Shown piece after piece: positions 4,786-5,002 of a stretch of 5,002 nt of DNA. Numbering within the stretch: the stretch's first letter is position 1; the number at the start of each line of letters is the position of its first letter. Location: assembly GCA_902773395.1 (NCBI GenBank), contig CACYEJ010000164.1:1-5002 (forward strand), in the 5' to 3' direction. The DNA comes from an uncultured Ruminococcus sp. (GTDB lineage Bacteria > Bacillota_A > Clostridia > Oscillospirales > Acutalibacteraceae). The notes beneath the pieces are model-generated. The model was not told the origin of the DNA. It saw nothing but the letters and a program-made list of their open reading frames with translations, and ran no database searches. The translations under genes were made by a program, and so were the position numbers.

Positions 4786-4993
4786 GAAAACGGATTTATT
4801 GATTTTAACTGCTGCTGTAGTAACAGGATAATACGCTAAATCGTTTTGTATAAAAATTTATAGTAAACCTCATTAGATAATTCCTATTGGCTTAATCTTC
4901 AATCTGGAGTTAGCTTATATACTCGAAAGCGTTAAGATTTAGCACTTATCTTTCTCAGACCGGCAATTCGCAAGCTCTTGCCTGTTTTTCTTT
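4786..4993 (+). ncRNA. Candidate structured non-coding RNA (or regulatory leader), about 208 nt
   Basis: This region lies between a strong promoter and a hairpin with U-tract. It contains no ATG or GTG on the + strand, and TTG frames close within a few codons. It can fold into a long imperfect rod. GATAA (4827-4831) pairs with TTATC (4946-4950). GCTAAATC (4835-4842) pairs exactly with GATTTAGC (4936-4943). GTATA (4848-4852) pairs with TATAC (4918-4922), and weaker pairs such as AAC/GTT continue inward (4866-4868 with 4909-4911). An upstream mini-hairpin CTGT-AGTA-ACAG is also possible. The size and rod shape recall 6S-like RNAs, but I recognise no 6S, tmRNA, SRP, RNase P, T-box or riboswitch signature. 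It could also be an attenuated leader of a gene to the right. Promoter, fold and terminator are seen; RNA function is inferred. Confidence 0.55.
4962..4993 (+). terminator. Intrinsic terminator of the candidate RNA
   Basis: GGCAA (4962-4966) pairs with TTGCC (4978-4982) around an 11-base loop, followed by TGTTTTTCTTT. The stem is short, so it could be a conditional (attenuator) rather than constitutive terminator. Confidence 0.6.
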
Positions 4994-5002
4994 AAAACGG
5001 AA

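Noticed and set aside
4615..4839. 74-codon + strand open frame rich in Leu/Phe/Tyr
   Set aside because: It overlaps the start, leader and promoter of the divergent gene and the + strand promoter, and reads through AT-rich spacer. It has no Shine-Dalgarno.
4786..4993. Assignment of the candidate RNA as 6S RNA, T-box leader or a known riboswitch
   Set aside because: The rod-like fold and size suit 6S, but I see no recognisable 6S consensus, no T-box core (GGNACCGCG-type), and no purine, FMN, TPP, SAM, cobalamin or c-di-GMP motif. A covariance search is needed before naming it.

Overview
The window looks like chromosome of a low-to-moderate GC Gram-positive anaerobe of the class Clostridia, probably near Ruminococcus/Oscillospiraceae. 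This rests on strong AGGAGG-type ribosome binding sites, AT-rich intergenic regions with TTTACA/TATAAT promoters and U-tailed terminators, a class II fructose-bisphosphate aldolase, a zinc-ribbon-tailed MscL, and an orphan ECF transporter S component. The genus is inferred from protein style only. I see no insertion sequence, phage gene, CRISPR array, tRNA or rRNA.

Layout, left to right. (1) Bases 1-259 are the 3' end of a class II fructose-bisphosphate aldolase gene (+), closed by a bidirectional terminator. (2) A convergent gene (-, 333-866) encodes a compact protein-kinase-fold protein. Its own promoter would start the mRNA almost exactly at a 13-bp perfect stem-loop. (3) mscL (-, 1147-1608) has its own promoter and terminator and encodes a large-conductance mechanosensitive channel with a C-terminal zinc ribbon. 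(4) A three-gene + strand operon (1870-3934) encodes a pyridoxal/pyridoxamine kinase, a six-helix ECF-type substrate-capture membrane protein, and a short radical SAM enzyme of the type I recognise as TatD-associated. The last two genes are one base apart. The operon ends at a bidirectional terminator. (5) A convergent gene (-, 4035-4622) encodes an unrecognised membrane-anchored or secreted protein. (6) Bases 4623-5002 hold no protein gene. They carry two divergent promoters, and the + strand one drives a roughly 208-nt region with no ATG, a long imperfect rod-like fold and a terminal hairpin plus U-tract. This is a candidate small RNA or a regulatory leader for a gene beyond the window.

How the genes work together. 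The kinase-fold gene, mscL and the secreted protein each appear to be single-gene transcription units. The pdxK / S-component / radical SAM set is the only multi-gene unit. The simplest reading is salvage of vitamin B6 or a related compound: the S component captures the vitamer using an ECF energising module encoded elsewhere, and the kinase traps it as the 5'-phosphate. The radical SAM enzyme's role is unknown and is the most interesting protein-level question here. The candidate RNA at the right end is the most interesting non-protein signal.
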